From the NCBI RefSeq assembly GCF_000193635.1, contig NZ_AEKT01000015.1, positions 1 to 48,166 of the forward strand: DNA of 48,166 nucleotides. The letters run 5' to 3'. The notes under the pieces are model-generated. The model searched no databases and was not told the origin of the DNA. It saw nothing but the letters and a program-made list of their open reading frames with translations. Below are positions 1 to 8,583 of this stretch, piece by piece (the stretch's first letter is position 1; every line of letters begins with the position of its first letter). The DNA is from Weissella cibaria KACC 11862 (GTDB lineage Bacteria > Bacillota > Bacilli > Lactobacillales > Lactobacillaceae). Both the position numbers and the translations under genes were made by a program.

Positions 1-15
1 TTTTTTATATATTAA

Positions 16-960
16 TTAACGGAACAATGCCGTCGTGTAATTCATGAAGCGTTCCAAGTAGAACGGTTCATCAACGGCCACAGCTGCAAAGTTATTCTTG
101 TGTGGATCACGCAAACGGGTTGGATCACCAATTGTACGCCCATCTTCATGCGTCACCATCATATTCAATGGCAACAACGTTACCAAGTTAGGGTCAACGG
201 CCACACCAACGGCCAATGGGTCGTGCAAAGCTGCCCCAGCTTTGTTGATATCCAAGTCGTAGTAGGCATCAATGTAGTAATCAAAGATATCTGCGAAGAC
301 ACGACCCTTTTCAGTACCCAAATCACGCCAAACTTGTGTTTCTTTCTTTGTTAACAGTGTTTGCAAAGTAACATCAAGACCAACCATCACCAAGTGCTTA
401 GCATGCTTGAACACATAATCAGCTGCTTCAGGGTCTTGATTAATGTTGGCTTCAGTATAAGGCGTCACATTTCCAGGCACGACCAAAGCACCACCCATTA
501 GTGTCACGTTACCGATCAAGTTTTCGATTTCAGGATCCTTTTGATAAGCTTCAGCCAAGTTAGTCAATGGACCAGTTGGTACGATTACCAAGTCATCAGC
601 ATACTTGTGTGCCGATTCAATAATAAAATCGACCGCCGTTTGTGATGACAAAGCTGTCGTTGGTGCAGGTAGTGCCACATCCCCAATACCATTCTTACCG
701 TGAATATCCATTGATACTTGCATCGTCTCAAAGCTATCCGTTGTCGATGAATGCGCTGCCCCGATAAAGACCGGAACATCCGTACGACCCAATAGTTCAA
801 GTAGCTTCAGTGTATTTTCACCTGCCGTCGTCACTTGTGTATTTCCAAACGAAGACACAACACCAATCAAATCTGAATCTGGCGTGGCCAAAGCATATGC
901 CAAAGCCAAGGCGTCATCTACACCAGTATCCAAATCCAAAATCATCTTTTTCTTTGCCAT
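16..960 (-). CDS. Inosine-uridine preferring nucleoside hydrolase
   Basis: Hydrolyses the N-glycosidic bond of ribonucleosides to free base and ribose for purine/pyrimidine salvage in the cytoplasm. The N-terminus carries the family's calcium/ribose site, DLDTGVDDALAL (about residues 8-19), and a second family landmark, PTGPLTNLA, lies near residue 130. Length (314 aa) is normal. An ATG at 963 is also possible, but the AAAGGGG ribosome binding site sits at better distance from the ATG at 960. The gene follows the prs terminator with little room for a separate promoter, so it may depend on read-through from prs or a promoter overlapping the terminator. Base specificity cannot be read from the sequence. 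Confidence 0.93.
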   Translation of the reverse strand: MAKKKMILDLDTGVDDALALAYALATPDSDLIGVVSSFGNTQVTTAGENTLKLLELLGRTDVPVFIGAAHSSTTDSFETMQVSMDIHGKNGIGDVALPAPTTALSSQTAVDFIIESAHKYADDLVIVPTGPLTNLAEAYQKDPEIENLIGNVTLMGGALVVPGNVTPYTEANINQDPEAADYVFKHAKHLVMVGLDVTLQTLLTKKETQVWRDLGTEKGRVFADIFDYYIDAYYDLDINKAGAALHDPLAVGVAVDPNLVTLLPLNMMVTHEDGRTIGDPTRLRDPHKNNFAAVAVDEPFYLERFMNYTTALFR

Positions 961-976
961 CATATAACCCCTTTAT

Positions 977-1017
977 AAAATAAAAGCACTGCTCTAAATC
1001 ATTATTAGAACAATGCT
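977..1017 (-). terminator. Rho-independent terminator of prs
   Basis: A 13-bp stem with G-U pairs (arms 985-997 and 1005-1017) is followed on the minus strand by a T-rich tract. It lies directly after the prs stop codon and before the nucleoside hydrolase. Confidence 0.85.
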
Positions 1018-1034
1018 GTTACTGTCAAAATATA

Positions 1035-2021
1035 TTAGTCGACCGTGCGGTGGAAACGGTTCTTGAACAATGGAGAAACCGCTTGGTTCTCATTGATTCG
1101 CTTAATCGCTTCACCAATCAATTCAGCAGTCGTAACTTGTACCAACTTAGGGAACTTCTTCTCTTCTGGCAAGTTAATTGAGTCAGTTACGATCACCTTC
1201 TCAAAGACTGAGTTTTGCAATGTATCAACGGCCTTACCAGAGAAGACAGCGTGCGTTGCCACGACATAGACTTCAGCAGCCCCTTCGTCCTTCAACTTTT
1301 GGGCACCTTGTGAAATCGTACCACCAGTATCAATCATGTCATCAATCATGATGGCGCGCTTACCCTTAACATCACCAATGATGTTCATGATTTGCGCAAC
1401 GTTCGCCTTTGGACGACGCTTATCAATAATGGCAATTGGTTCTTGTGAACCCAACAATTCAGCCAAAGCACGTGCACGCGTCACACCACCGTGGTCTGGT
1501 GACACAACGACAGTATTATCATCGGCAATTCCTGACGTAATCAAGTAATCAGCCAACAATGGTGCACCCATCATGTGATCAACAGGAATGTCGAAGAACC
1601 CTTGGATTTGCGCAGCGTGCAAATCCAAAACCAAGACACGCGTTGCACCAACCATCTCAAGCATGTTGGCAACCAACTTCGCTGAGATTGGCTCACGTGA
1701 ACGAGCCTTACGATCTTGTCGTGCATAACCATAGTATGGCATAACAACGTTGATTGACTTTGCGCTTGCACGACGCAATGCATCAATCATAATCATTAAT
1801 TCCATCAAGCTATCATTAACGGGCGCTGACGTTGGTTGGATAACGTATACGTTATCGCCACGTACTGACTCTTCAATGTTAATTTGAATTTCTCCGTCAC
1901 TAAATCGTGCAATGTTGATTTGTGACAATTCCACGCCAATTGAAGCGGCAATCTTTTCCGCCAAAGGCTGATTGCTGCTCAATGAAAAAATCTTCAAATG
2001 CGGATCCGCATAGGTCGCCAT
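1035..2021 (-). CDS. prs: Ribose-phosphate pyrophosphokinase (PRPP synthetase)
   Basis: Makes PRPP from ribose 5-phosphate and ATP for purine, pyrimidine, His, Trp and NAD synthesis. The class I family landmarks are present: FSDGEI near the N-terminus, [30 protein letters not shown], and the PRPP-binding loop [11 protein letters not shown] at about residues 225-237. I chose the ATG at 2021 (328 aa) because GGAGG lies 5 bases upstream of it; an in-frame GTG at 2039 has no ribosome binding site. It has its own promoter (2072-2100) and is separated from glmU by a terminator, unlike the glmU-prs operon of Bacillus. Confidence 0.97.
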   Translation of the reverse strand: MATYADPHLKIFSLSSNQPLAEKIAASIGVELSQINIARFSDGEIQINIEESVRGDNVYVIQPTSAPVNDSLMELMIMIDALRRASAKSINVVMPYYGYARQDRKARSREPISAKLVANMLEMVGATRVLVLDLHAAQIQGFFDIPVDHMMGAPLLADYLITSGIADDNTVVVSPDHGGVTRARALAELLGSQEPIAIIDKRRPKANVAQIMNIIGDVKGKRAIMIDDMIDTGGTISQGAQKLKDEGAAEVYVVATHAVFSGKAVDTLQNSVFEKVIVTDSINLPEEKKFPKLVQVTTAELIGEAIKRINENQAVSPLFKNRFHRTVD

Positions 2022-2071
2022 GTTGCCCTCCATAGACACATCACTGTGTTCCTCAAGTGTTCAATAGTTAC

Positions 2072-2100
2072 ATTGTACAGTTTTTTTCAGTATTCTTCAA
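2072..2100 (-). promoter_or_regulatory. prs promoter
   Basis: TTGAAG (2095-2100), a 17-base spacer and TACAAT (2072-2077) on the minus strand form a good sigma-A promoter about 50 bases ahead of the prs start. Confidence 0.75.
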
Positions 2101-2165
2101 CGAATATCCCATCTCAGTTCCCGAAGGTTTTCACATATTCTTCTAATTTCGTTAGCAATGTGTAC

Positions 2166-2196
2166 AAAAAAGCCGGATCAGAAAGACTCTGACCCG
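2166..2196 (-). terminator. Rho-independent terminator of glmU
   Basis: The arms 2175-2182 and 2088+100 to 2195 (that is 2188-2195) pair with one G-U, followed on the minus strand by six T. It lies just after the glmU stop. Confidence 0.85.
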
Positions 2197-2214
2197 ACCT
2201 ATTGATTATCTCAT

Positions 2215-3654
2215 TTACTTATCAGCTAAGAAAGCGTCAAACGCTGCTTTTGCTGCCCGCTTTGCTGATTCCGTATCATCAAACTTCTCATGCAATGGTG
2301 TGCGGTTCCAGAAATCAAACTTTGTAATTTGACGCGAACGCGCAATACCCATCGCGTGCGTTGGCACGTCGTCAGTAATCGTTGAGCCAGCCGCAATAAA
2401 GGCTTCTGCGCCGATATTAACCGGTCCAACAATCTTTGAATTTGAGCCGATAAAGGCGCGATCACCAACGTTTGAGTGCCACTTGTGCAAACCATCATAG
2501 TTAACGAAGATTGAACCGGCACCGATATTAACATCCTCACCAACCGTCGCATCACCAAGATATGACAAGTGACCCATCTTTGAGCCCTTACCCAAATGCG
2601 CCTTCTTAACTTCCGTGAAGTTTCCAGCGTGGGCTTCAACATCCAAGAATGCTGCCGGACGCAAGTGTGCAAATGGCCCAACTGAAGCGCGTTCGCGAAC
2701 TTCCGCTTCCTCAAAGTGTGAAGCATCAACTTGGGCACCATCTGCCACAATTGAATCAACCAAGCGTGAACCTGATGTAATCAAGACATTAGAACCAATA
2801 ACCGTCTTACCCTTCAAGTAGACATTTGGCTCAATAATCGTATCGTGGCCGATCGTCACATCAACATCAATGTACGTGTTGGCCGGATCAATCAATGTGA
2901 CCCCGTTACGCATGTGCATCTCATTAGTTCGATCACGTAATACCTTGTTTGCCCGGGCCAAAGCGACACGGTCGTTAACACCCATTGATTCATCAAAATC
3001 ATCCATAACAAAAGCGCCAACCGTGTGACCAGCGTTACGCAAAATTTCCAACGTATCAGGCAAGTAATACTCACCTTGGGCGTTATCATTTGTCACTTGC
3101 TTCAGACTCGCAAACAACAATTGGTTATCAAACACATAGACTCCAGTGTTGATTTCATCGACAGCTGCCTCTTCAGGCGTGGCATCCTTTTGTTCAACAA
3201 TGCGAACCACGTTGCCGTTTTCATCACGAATAATGCGACCATAACCCGTTGGGTTAGGTGCCTTCGCTGTCAAAACAGTTACGGCATTACCTGATTGCTC
3301 ATGGAAATCAAACAACTTGTTAAACGTGTCCACCGTAAACAAAGGTGCATCCCCTGAACCAATCAACGTCATACCAGCTGCATCACCCAATTGTGGTTCC
3401 GCCATTTGAATGGCATGACCAGTCCCAAGCTGTTCTGCTTGTAGAGCAAATTCTGATCGTCCAGCCAACGTCGCTTCAACTTGTTCAGCCCCGTGACCAA
3501 CAACCGTCACAATTTTTTCTACGCCAGCCTTTTGAGCAGTTTCCAAAACCAGCTCAACCATTGGCTTACCACCAACTTCGTGCAAAACCTTTGGCAAGTC
3601 TGACTTCATGCGAGTTCCCTTACCAGCGGCCAAAATAATAACAAAGCGTTGCAT
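2215..3654 (-). CDS. glmU: Bifunctional GlmU: UDP-GlcNAc pyrophosphorylase / GlcN-1-P acetyltransferase
   Basis: Acetylates glucosamine-1-phosphate and then transfers UMP to form UDP-GlcNAc, the precursor for peptidoglycan and wall polymers. The N-terminal uridyltransferase domain (about residues 1-230) begins with the nucleotide-binding signature LAAGKGTRMKSDLPKVLHE. The C-terminal half (about 250-455) is a left-handed beta-helix acetyltransferase with hexapeptide repeats such as IGSNSKIVGPVNIGAEAFIA. Length (479 aa) is slightly above average because of a short Ala/Lys-rich tail. The start has AGGAAG 8 bases upstream. It sits 20 bases after purR, so purR-glmU is probably one transcript, as in Bacillus. 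Confidence 0.97.
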   Translation of the reverse strand: MQRFVIILAAGKGTRMKSDLPKVLHEVGGKPMVELVLETAQKAGVEKIVTVVGHGAEQVEATLAGRSEFALQAEQLGTGHAIQMAEPQLGDAAGMTLIGSGDAPLFTVDTFNKLFDFHEQSGNAVTVLTAKAPNPTGYGRIIRDENGNVVRIVEQKDATPEEAAVDEINTGVYVFDNQLLFASLKQVTNDNAQGEYYLPDTLEILRNAGHTVGAFVMDDFDESMGVNDRVALARANKVLRDRTNEMHMRNGVTLIDPANTYIDVDVTIGHDTIIEPNVYLKGKTVIGSNVLITSGSRLVDSIVADGAQVDASHFEEAEVRERASVGPFAHLRPAAFLDVEAHAGNFTEVKKAHLGKGSKMGHLSYLGDATVGEDVNIGAGSIFVNYDGLHKWHSNVGDRAFIGSNSKIVGPVNIGAEAFIAAGSTITDDVPTHAMGIARSRQITKFDFWNRTPLHEKFDDTESAKRAAKAAFDAFLADK

Positions 3655-3674
3655 GTTTTTTACTTCCTACCTCA

Positions 3675-4529
3675 TTAATCTGCAGATGAAATTTCAGCTG
3701 GTGAGCCTTCACCGTAAATTTCTTCAGCATAGTTTCCAGCTTTAACCTTGATGATGCCGTCATCCTTGTTGGTATCAACATGCACCAATGATGTGTACTT
3801 ATCAATCACACGGTGCTCAACGCGACCTTCCGCAACAACAGCGACACCAACAACTTGGCCTTCAAATTCCTTAACCAAAGATGCCATACCACGAATTGTA
3901 CCACCAGCCTTCATGAAATCATCAACAATAAGGACACGTGATCCCATTGGTAATGAACGTCGTGACAATTCCATCTTTTCAAGCCGTTGTGATTGTCCAG
4001 TCACATAGTTAACAGACATCGTGGGACCTTCCGTCACCTTAGTATCATTACGGACAATCACAAATGGTACATTCAATTGTTCCGCAACAGCCTGTGCAAC
4101 CGGCACACCCTTTGTAGCAGCTGTCATCACCGCATCAATTGGTTCACGCAAATATTGTGTCGCAATCAAACGACCAATGCGTTGCAAGAACCAAGGTTGT
4201 CCTAGTAAGTCAGACAGATAAACATACCCACCAGGCAAGACACGGGTCTCATCGTCAATCGCGTTAACTAATGAGGCGACGAAATCAGCAGCTTCAGATT
4301 CAACCATGTATGGCGTAAAGCGTGCGCCACCAGCTGCCCCAGGAATTGTTTCCAGCAAACCAATGCCGCGCTCGTGAAATGTGCGCTTCAAAATCGTCAA
4401 GTCTTCTGAAATTGATGACTTGGCACTTTCATATAATTCTGCAAATTGCGTCAATGAGACCAAAGTGCGTGGTCGTTCTAACAAGTAACGGGTCATATCG
4501 ACCAATCGATCACTACGACGTGTTTTCAT
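3675..4529 (-). CDS. purR: Pur operon regulator PurR
   Basis: PurR is a DNA-binding protein with an N-terminal winged helix (about residues 1-75) and a C-terminal phosphoribosyltransferase-like domain that senses PRPP. The PRPP loop is visible as VLIVDDFMKAGGTIRG (about residue 200). From the ATG at 4529 the protein is 284 aa, matching the family. The longer open frame upstream (to 4742) is rejected: it would run through the NUDIX terminator and promoter region and its extra residues look non-coding. CGAAC-type PurBox sequences upstream (4542-4674) suggest autoregulation. Confidence 0.95.
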   Translation of the reverse strand: MKTRRSDRLVDMTRYLLERPRTLVSLTQFAELYESAKSSISEDLTILKRTFHERGIGLLETIPGAAGGARFTPYMVESEAADFVASLVNAIDDETRVLPGGYVYLSDLLGQPWFLQRIGRLIATQYLREPIDAVMTAATKGVPVAQAVAEQLNVPFVIVRNDTKVTEGPTMSVNYVTGQSQRLEKMELSRRSLPMGSRVLIVDDFMKAGGTIRGMASLVKEFEGQVVGVAVVAEGRVEHRVIDKYTSLVHVDTNKDDGIIKVKAGNYAEEIYGEGSPAEISSAD

Positions 4530-4541
4530 ATTTCTAAACCT

Positions 4542-4674
4542 CGAACGTTCGGTAATTTTTATAATTATAGCTTTAGTATAACACGTCCGTTCATATAAAA
4601 AATCAAAAACAGCTTTAAAACCGAAGACAAACAAAAAACGCTGCCTCTTTGGCCAGCGTTTTTCGGACGTTCGG
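4542..4674 (-). promoter_or_regulatory. Candidate PurBox array and promoter of purR
   Basis: PurR of Gram-positives binds CCGAAC-core PurBoxes. Here the purR upstream region has a palindrome CGAACGTTCG (4542-4551), a degenerate TGAACGGACG (minus strand, 4584-4593) and CCGAACGTCCG (minus strand, 4664-4674). A -10 TATACT (minus strand, 4574-4579) lies between the first two; the -35 is poor. The sites match the core motif, but the spacing is not the 16-17 bases typical of Bacillus operators. Confidence 0.5.
4632..4662 (-). terminator. Rho-independent terminator of the NUDIX gene
   Basis: A 7-bp core stem (AACGCTG/CAGCGTT) followed by TTTTTT on the minus strand. It separates the NUDIX hydrolase from purR. 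Confidence 0.75.
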
Positions 4675-4698
4675 CTTTTACAAGTTAAACGTTTTAAC

Positions 4699-5172
4699 CT
4701 ATTGCCATGAAATTGCGCGCTCTTCACCATCGACACGAGCACCTAATGCGAGCTCATTAATAGCTGGATCATCAAATACTGGCAGCATCTCTGCGAATGT
4801 ATTTGGCAGCACGTAAGTCCCGTCAAGCAGTTTTTCACGCGTCGTCCAAAAAATTTCACCTTCCCGGCCCGAATGAATGGCACCACTATACGACGTTGTT
4901 TTGTACAAGAAGACAATATAGCGCGCGCCATTTTCTAAGGGCCATTCCTTAATACCCATTAACTGAGGCGCTTCAATTTCTAACCCGGTTTCCTCACGCG
5001 CTTCACGAAAAACCGATTGGGTCACCGTTTCACCTACTTCAACGTGTCCGCCGGGAAAAGTCACCCCTGGCCACTTTGGATTTTGACGGTCTTCAACCAA
5101 GACTTCATGTGTCACCGGGTTTTCAATCATAATCATGTTCGTTAATTCAATCGGGGTATACCGTTCTGCCAT
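4699..5172 (-). CDS. NUDIX hydrolase, MutT/8-oxo-dGTPase-like
   Basis: A cytosolic pyrophosphohydrolase of nucleoside diphosphate-linked compounds. A complete Nudix box (G-x5-E-x7-REAREETGL) is present at about residues 42-64. A preceding ribosome binding site AAGGAGA supports the ATG. Length 157 aa is typical of MutT/YtkD-like members. Similar LAB proteins are annotated 8-oxo-dGTP diphosphatase, but the substrate cannot be decided from the sequence. It is a single-gene unit closed by its own terminator. Confidence 0.9.
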   Translation of the reverse strand: MAERYTPIELTNMIMIENPVTHEVLVEDRQNPKWPGVTFPGGHVEVGETVTQSVFREAREETGLEIEAPQLMGIKEWPLENGARYIVFLYKTTSYSGAIHSGREGEIFWTTREKLLDGTYVLPNTFAEMLPVFDDPAINELALGARVDGEERAISWQ

Positions 5173-5191
5173 TTAACTGTCTCCTTATCGC

Positions 5192-5228
5192 AAAAAGGCA
5201 CACACCGTTAATAGTGTGTACCTTTTTT
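5192..5228 (-). terminator. Rho-independent terminator of zwf
   Basis: AAAAAGG...CACAC pairs with GTGTG...CCTTTTTT around a short loop. It lies just after the zwf stop and just upstream of the NUDIX start. Confidence 0.8.
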
Positions 5229-5249
5229 AACTCTATTTAGTCTAACGAA

Positions 5250-6713
5250 TTAGCCCTTGAAGACCCATTCGTTGCCATCCTTGGCCAACAATTCATCTGA
5301 CGCAACTGGTCCCATTGAACCTGAAACGTAATTAGGGAATTGTTCACGAGTTGCATCCCATGCTTCTTGAATAGCATCAACGAACTTCCAAGCAATTGCC
5401 ACACCGTTCCAGTCGGCAAAGTTAGATCCGTTACCGTCCATTGCGTCGTGAATCATACGTTCGTATGGTTCTGGCGTCAACTTCTTGTCTTCGTCTGAAA
5501 CTGTCCAGTTCAAGTTAACAACACGCGTCAAGAATTCTGAGGTCACGTCCTTGGCGTTAATCTTGAATTCGATACCACCCTTAGGATCAATCAAAATAGT
5601 CAAAACTGGGTTTGCCAATTTAACGTCACCACCGAAGATGTTCAAGCCCTTCTTGAAGACGACATCCACACGCGTTGACTTAGCAGCCAAACGCTTTCCT
5701 GAACGGATGTAGAATGGCACACCTTCCCAACGAGGCATCTCAAATTGCAACTTACCAGCCACAAATGTGTTGTTTTGTGAATCAGCTGGCACGTCCATTT
5801 CATCCAAGTACTTCTTTTGCGTACCATCAGCAGACTCGCCGTATTGACCACGCACAAAGTTTTCAGCAACTTCTTCACGGTTGTAAATCTTCAATGAGTT
5901 GAAGGCAGCATTCTTAGCGGCACGAATATCTGTGTCCTTAAATGATGCTGGCTTCTCCATTGCCAACCAACCAATGATTTGCATCGTGTGGTTTTGGATC
6001 ATATCACGCAAAGCACCGGCTGTATCGTAGTAACCAGCACGCTCTTCAACACCCAAAACCTCTGACAACGTGACTTGCACGTTTTCGATGTAATCCTTGT
6101 TCCAAGCCGCATCAAACAATGGGTTTCCAAAACGGACAGCCGCAATGTTTTGAACCATTTCCTTACCAAGGTAGTGGTCGATACGGAAGATTTGGGCATC
6201 ATCAAAAGCTTCTGACAATTCATTTTGCAAATCTTCAGCAGTTCCAAATGATGTTCCAAATGGCTTTTCAATCATCAAACGGTTATACTCACCGTTCTCA
6301 GTAATCAAACCTTCTGACTTCAAATACTTGGCAACTGTTCCAAAGAAACGTGGGGCAACTGACATGTAGAAAATGCGGTTACCCTTCAAGCCGTACTTAG
6401 CATCCAATTCGTTGTTCAACGTCAACATATCTGCATAAGCAGCTGAATCCGTAATATCTTGTTGGATGTAGTAGAAGTGTGAAATAAACTCTTCAGCATT
6501 CGCTTGGTCTTCGACGAAGTCAGCAATTGATTCGCGAACCATCTCGTGGAACTCTTCTGTCGTCAATTCTTGACGAGCCGTTCCAATAACGGCGAAGTGT
6601 TCTTGCAAGAAGCCCTTCTTGAACAAGTTGTATGTTGATGGGTACAACTTACGCTTAGCCAAATCTCCAGTTCCACCGAAGAATGTCAACAATGTTGTAA
6701 TTTCTGCAGGCAC
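5250..6713 (-). CDS. zwf: Glucose-6-phosphate 1-dehydrogenase
   Basis: Oxidises glucose 6-phosphate to 6-phosphogluconolactone with NAD(P)+, the first step of the 6-phosphogluconate/phosphoketolase route used by heterofermentative LAB. Landmarks: dinucleotide fold GGTGDLAKRKLYP (about residues 14-26), EKPFG (about 150) and the active-site signature RIDHYLGKE (about 178). Length 487 aa is normal. Translation starts at GTG, with AAAGGAG 8 bases upstream and no better ATG nearby. gnd, the next oxidative enzyme, is encoded separately at 23.9-25.3 kb. Confidence 0.97.
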   Translation of the reverse strand: MPAEITTLLTFFGGTGDLAKRKLYPSTYNLFKKGFLQEHFAVIGTARQELTTEEFHEMVRESIADFVEDQANAEEFISHFYYIQQDITDSAAYADMLTLNNELDAKYGLKGNRIFYMSVAPRFFGTVAKYLKSEGLITENGEYNRLMIEKPFGTSFGTAEDLQNELSEAFDDAQIFRIDHYLGKEMVQNIAAVRFGNPLFDAAWNKDYIENVQVTLSEVLGVEERAGYYDTAGALRDMIQNHTMQIIGWLAMEKPASFKDTDIRAAKNAAFNSLKIYNREEVAENFVRGQYGESADGTQKKYLDEMDVPADSQNNTFVAGKLQFEMPRWEGVPFYIRSGKRLAAKSTRVDVVFKKGLNIFGGDVKLANPVLTILIDPKGGIEFKINAKDVTSEFLTRVVNLNWTVSDEDKKLTPEPYERMIHDAMDGNGSNFADWNGVAIAWKFVDAIQEAWDATREQFPNYVSGSMGPVASDELLAKDGNEWVFKG

Positions 6714-6798
6714 GATGAATGCTCCTTTACTCTCAAAAAATCAGTTTCATTTCGTATTTCATAATACCAGCATCTCACTACCGGTACCTTTTACAAAC

Positions 6799-6827
6799 AT
6801 TATAAACTTTTTTACACAAATATGCTA
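6799..6827 (-). promoter_or_regulatory. zwf promoter
   Basis: A consensus -10 TATAAT (6799-6804, minus strand) with a weak -35 TAGCAT at 17 bases. It lies 85 bases ahead of the GTG start, directly after the glpK terminator hairpin. Confidence 0.6.
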
Positions 6828-6831
6828 CAAA

Positions 6832-6856
6832 AATGTAAAACGCTTACATTGTGATT
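6832..6856 (-). terminator. glpK terminator overlapping a cre-like palindrome
   Basis: On the minus strand AATGTAA-GCG-T-TTACATT-TTTTG forms a compact hairpin with a T tract just after glpK. The plus strand reads TGTAAAACGCTTACA, which resembles a CcpA cre site (12 of 14 positions when aligned on the central CG). It could therefore be a terminator, an operator upstream of zwf, or both. Confidence 0.5.
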
Positions 6857-6863
6857 TTTCTGA

Positions 6864-8378
6864 TTATTCGGACTCAGATGAGAAGAATTGCGTTGCCCTG
6901 ACTGCATTTCGCCAGCCATTTAACAACGTTGCCCGTCGTTCCGCCGTCAAACTTGCTGTAAATTGACGTCCCTGTGGCACATACTGCTCTAAGTCTGACA
7001 AGTCTTGCCAATAACCAACTGTTAGACCGGCTAAGAACGCGGCCCCAAGTGGTGTCGTATCTTCATCAATTGAGCGCTCTACTTGAATATCAGCGACATC
7101 TGCCTGGAATTGCATCAAGTACGGATTACGTGAAACCGTTCCATCAGCCTTCATTTTAATGACATCATATTTCGACTCAGCTTTCATAATCGCTAAAATG
7201 TCCGCCGTCTGATACGCGATGGATTGCAATGTCGCTTTTATGAAATCATTTTTACCCGTACCTCGCGTCATACCGAAGACTGCCCCACGTACTTGAGGAT
7301 CCCAATACGGTGCCCCTAACCCGTTAAAAGCCGGTACAACATACACTTCATCAGCGTTTTCTGATGCTTCTGCTGCTTGCCAGGCATCCAGCTGTGTTTC
7401 AATCAACCCCAACCGGTCATGGAGCCATTGAACAGCGGAACCGGCTGAGAAAATTGACCCTTCCAACGCATATGTGGGGCGGTCCCCCACTTGATAGGCA
7501 ATGGTCGTGACCAATTGATTGTCGGACATCACTGGTTCATGTCCAGTATTCATCAATAAAAAGGCACCCGCGCCATAAGTATTCTTAATCGTGCCGGGTT
7601 CGAGCGCTAATTGACCAACTAATGAAGCATTTTGGTCGCCAATCACACTGGCAATCGGCACCCGACCACCGAAAAATTGCATCGGATTCGTGTGCGCAAT
7701 CACATCGCTACTCGTGTGAACCTGTGGCAACATGGCTGCTGGAATATTAAACAACGCTAACAATTCAGCATCCCATGCTTGCGTATGAATGTTATATAGC
7801 ATTGTTCGGGCCGCATTTGATGCATCAGTTGCATGAACTTCACCGTCCGTAAGCTGCCACACCAGCCACGTGTCGACCGTGCCAAATACCAGGTTGCCAG
7901 CTTCAGCTTGTGCCTGAGCACCTGGGACATGATCCAATATCCAACGAATTTTGGTCGCTGAGAAGTACGCACTAACCGGCAAGCCTGTCTTGGCACGGAT
8001 TAACTCATCGTGACCAGCATTATGCCAGGCATCCGCAATACTCTGTGACTGTGTTGATGACCAACCAATGGCGTTATAAATCGGTTGGCCAGTGTGGCGG
8101 TTCCAAATTAATGTCGTCTCGCGCTGATTGGCAATACCAATTGCTTTAATCTCATCCCCACGAATTCCCGCATTAATTAATGCATCCGCAATCGCGGTCT
8201 GTGCCGTCCGCCAGATATCAAGCGGACGTTGTTCCAACCACCCCGTATGCGGGACGATTGATGTCATGGGAATTGCAGTCGACGTCACGCGTCGTGCATT
8301 ATGATTAAAAATCACCGCACGCGTCCCCGTTGTTCCCTGATCAATTGCCAAAATATATTCTGGTCGTGTAATAGCCAT
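6864..8378 (-). CDS. glpK: Glycerol kinase (divergent)
   Basis: A FGGY-family kinase converting glycerol and ATP to glycerol 3-phosphate. The phosphate-binding start AIDQGTTGTRAVIF (about residues 11-24), NQRETT with the glycerol-binding Arg/Glu (about 84), the Tyr of YFSATKIRWI (about 137) and the Asp of VIGDQNASL (about 246) are kept, so catalysis looks intact. Some usually conserved segments differ: WQDRRT reads WSSTQS, YGTGCF reads YGAGAF and ADGGASRN reads ADGTVSRN. No glpF or glpO is adjacent. It is divergent from an MFS exporter gene and shares its regulatory region. A related FGGY sugar kinase is less likely because the glycerol ligands are present. Confidence 0.85.
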   Translation of the reverse strand: MAITRPEYILAIDQGTTGTRAVIFNHNARRVTSTAIPMTSIVPHTGWLEQRPLDIWRTAQTAIADALINAGIRGDEIKAIGIANQRETTLIWNRHTGQPIYNAIGWSSTQSQSIADAWHNAGHDELIRAKTGLPVSAYFSATKIRWILDHVPGAQAQAEAGNLVFGTVDTWLVWQLTDGEVHATDASNAARTMLYNIHTQAWDAELLALFNIPAAMLPQVHTSSDVIAHTNPMQFFGGRVPIASVIGDQNASLVGQLALEPGTIKNTYGAGAFLLMNTGHEPVMSDNQLVTTIAYQVGDRPTYALEGSIFSAGSAVQWLHDRLGLIETQLDAWQAAEASENADEVYVVPAFNGLGAPYWDPQVRGAVFGMTRGTGKNDFIKATLQSIAYQTADILAIMKAESKYDVIKMKADGTVSRNPYLMQFQADVADIQVERSIDEDTTPLGAAFLAGLTVGYWQDLSDLEQYVPQGRQFTASLTAERRATLLNGWRNAVRATQFFSSESE

Positions 8379-8426
8379 AATGCGTTCCCCGATTTTATTT
8401 CGTTTAAAATTTTTTCACTCCCTATT

Positions 8427-8432
8427 AGTATA
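8427..8432 (-). promoter_or_regulatory. Extended -10 promoter of glpK
   Basis: TGaTATACT on the minus strand is an extended -10 element; no good -35 is seen. It lies about 50 bases ahead of the glpK ATG. Confidence 0.55.
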
Positions 8433-8448
8433 TCAAGATGTGAGAATG

Positions 8449-8457
8449 TGCTACACT
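8449..8457 (+). promoter_or_regulatory. Extended -10 promoter of the MFS gene
   Basis: TGcTACACT on the plus strand, back to back with the glpK promoter. Predicted transcription starts near 8464, leaving a 120-base leader rich in inverted repeats. Confidence 0.5.
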
Positions 8458-8481
8458 TTTCTGCATAGAATAAACGGACAG

Positions 8482-8572
8482 GCACGGTTACAGTACCGTG
8501 CGCGACGTTATATATAGTGGTTACCCACTATGGAATAACGTTAATTACAATTAGTTGTGTCAGCTGACACAA
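8482..8572 (+). promoter_or_regulatory. Three consecutive inverted repeats in the MFS leader
   Basis: Hairpin 1: GCACGGT (8482-8488) / ACCGTGC (8495-8501). Hairpin 2: ACGTTAT (8505-8511) / ATAACGT (8535-8541), enclosing ATAGTGG (8514-8520) / CCACTAT (8525-8531). Hairpin 3: an uninterrupted 18-bp palindrome TTGTGTCAGCTGACACAA (8555-8572), ending one base before the GGAGG ribosome binding site. They could be a regulatory RNA leader or operators for a dimeric repressor; the sequence alone does not decide. Confidence 0.7.
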
Positions 8573-8583
8573 TGGAGGATTTT

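Noticed and set aside
2226-2759. Long frames overlapping glmU, metK, leuS, zwf and others on the other frames
   Set aside because: They lie within well-supported genes, lack ribosome binding sites and have compositions typical of shadow frames.
4530-4742. Extension of the purR frame by 71 residues upstream
   Set aside because: It would run through the NUDIX terminator and the purR promoter, has no ribosome binding site, and 284 aa from 4529 matches PurR.
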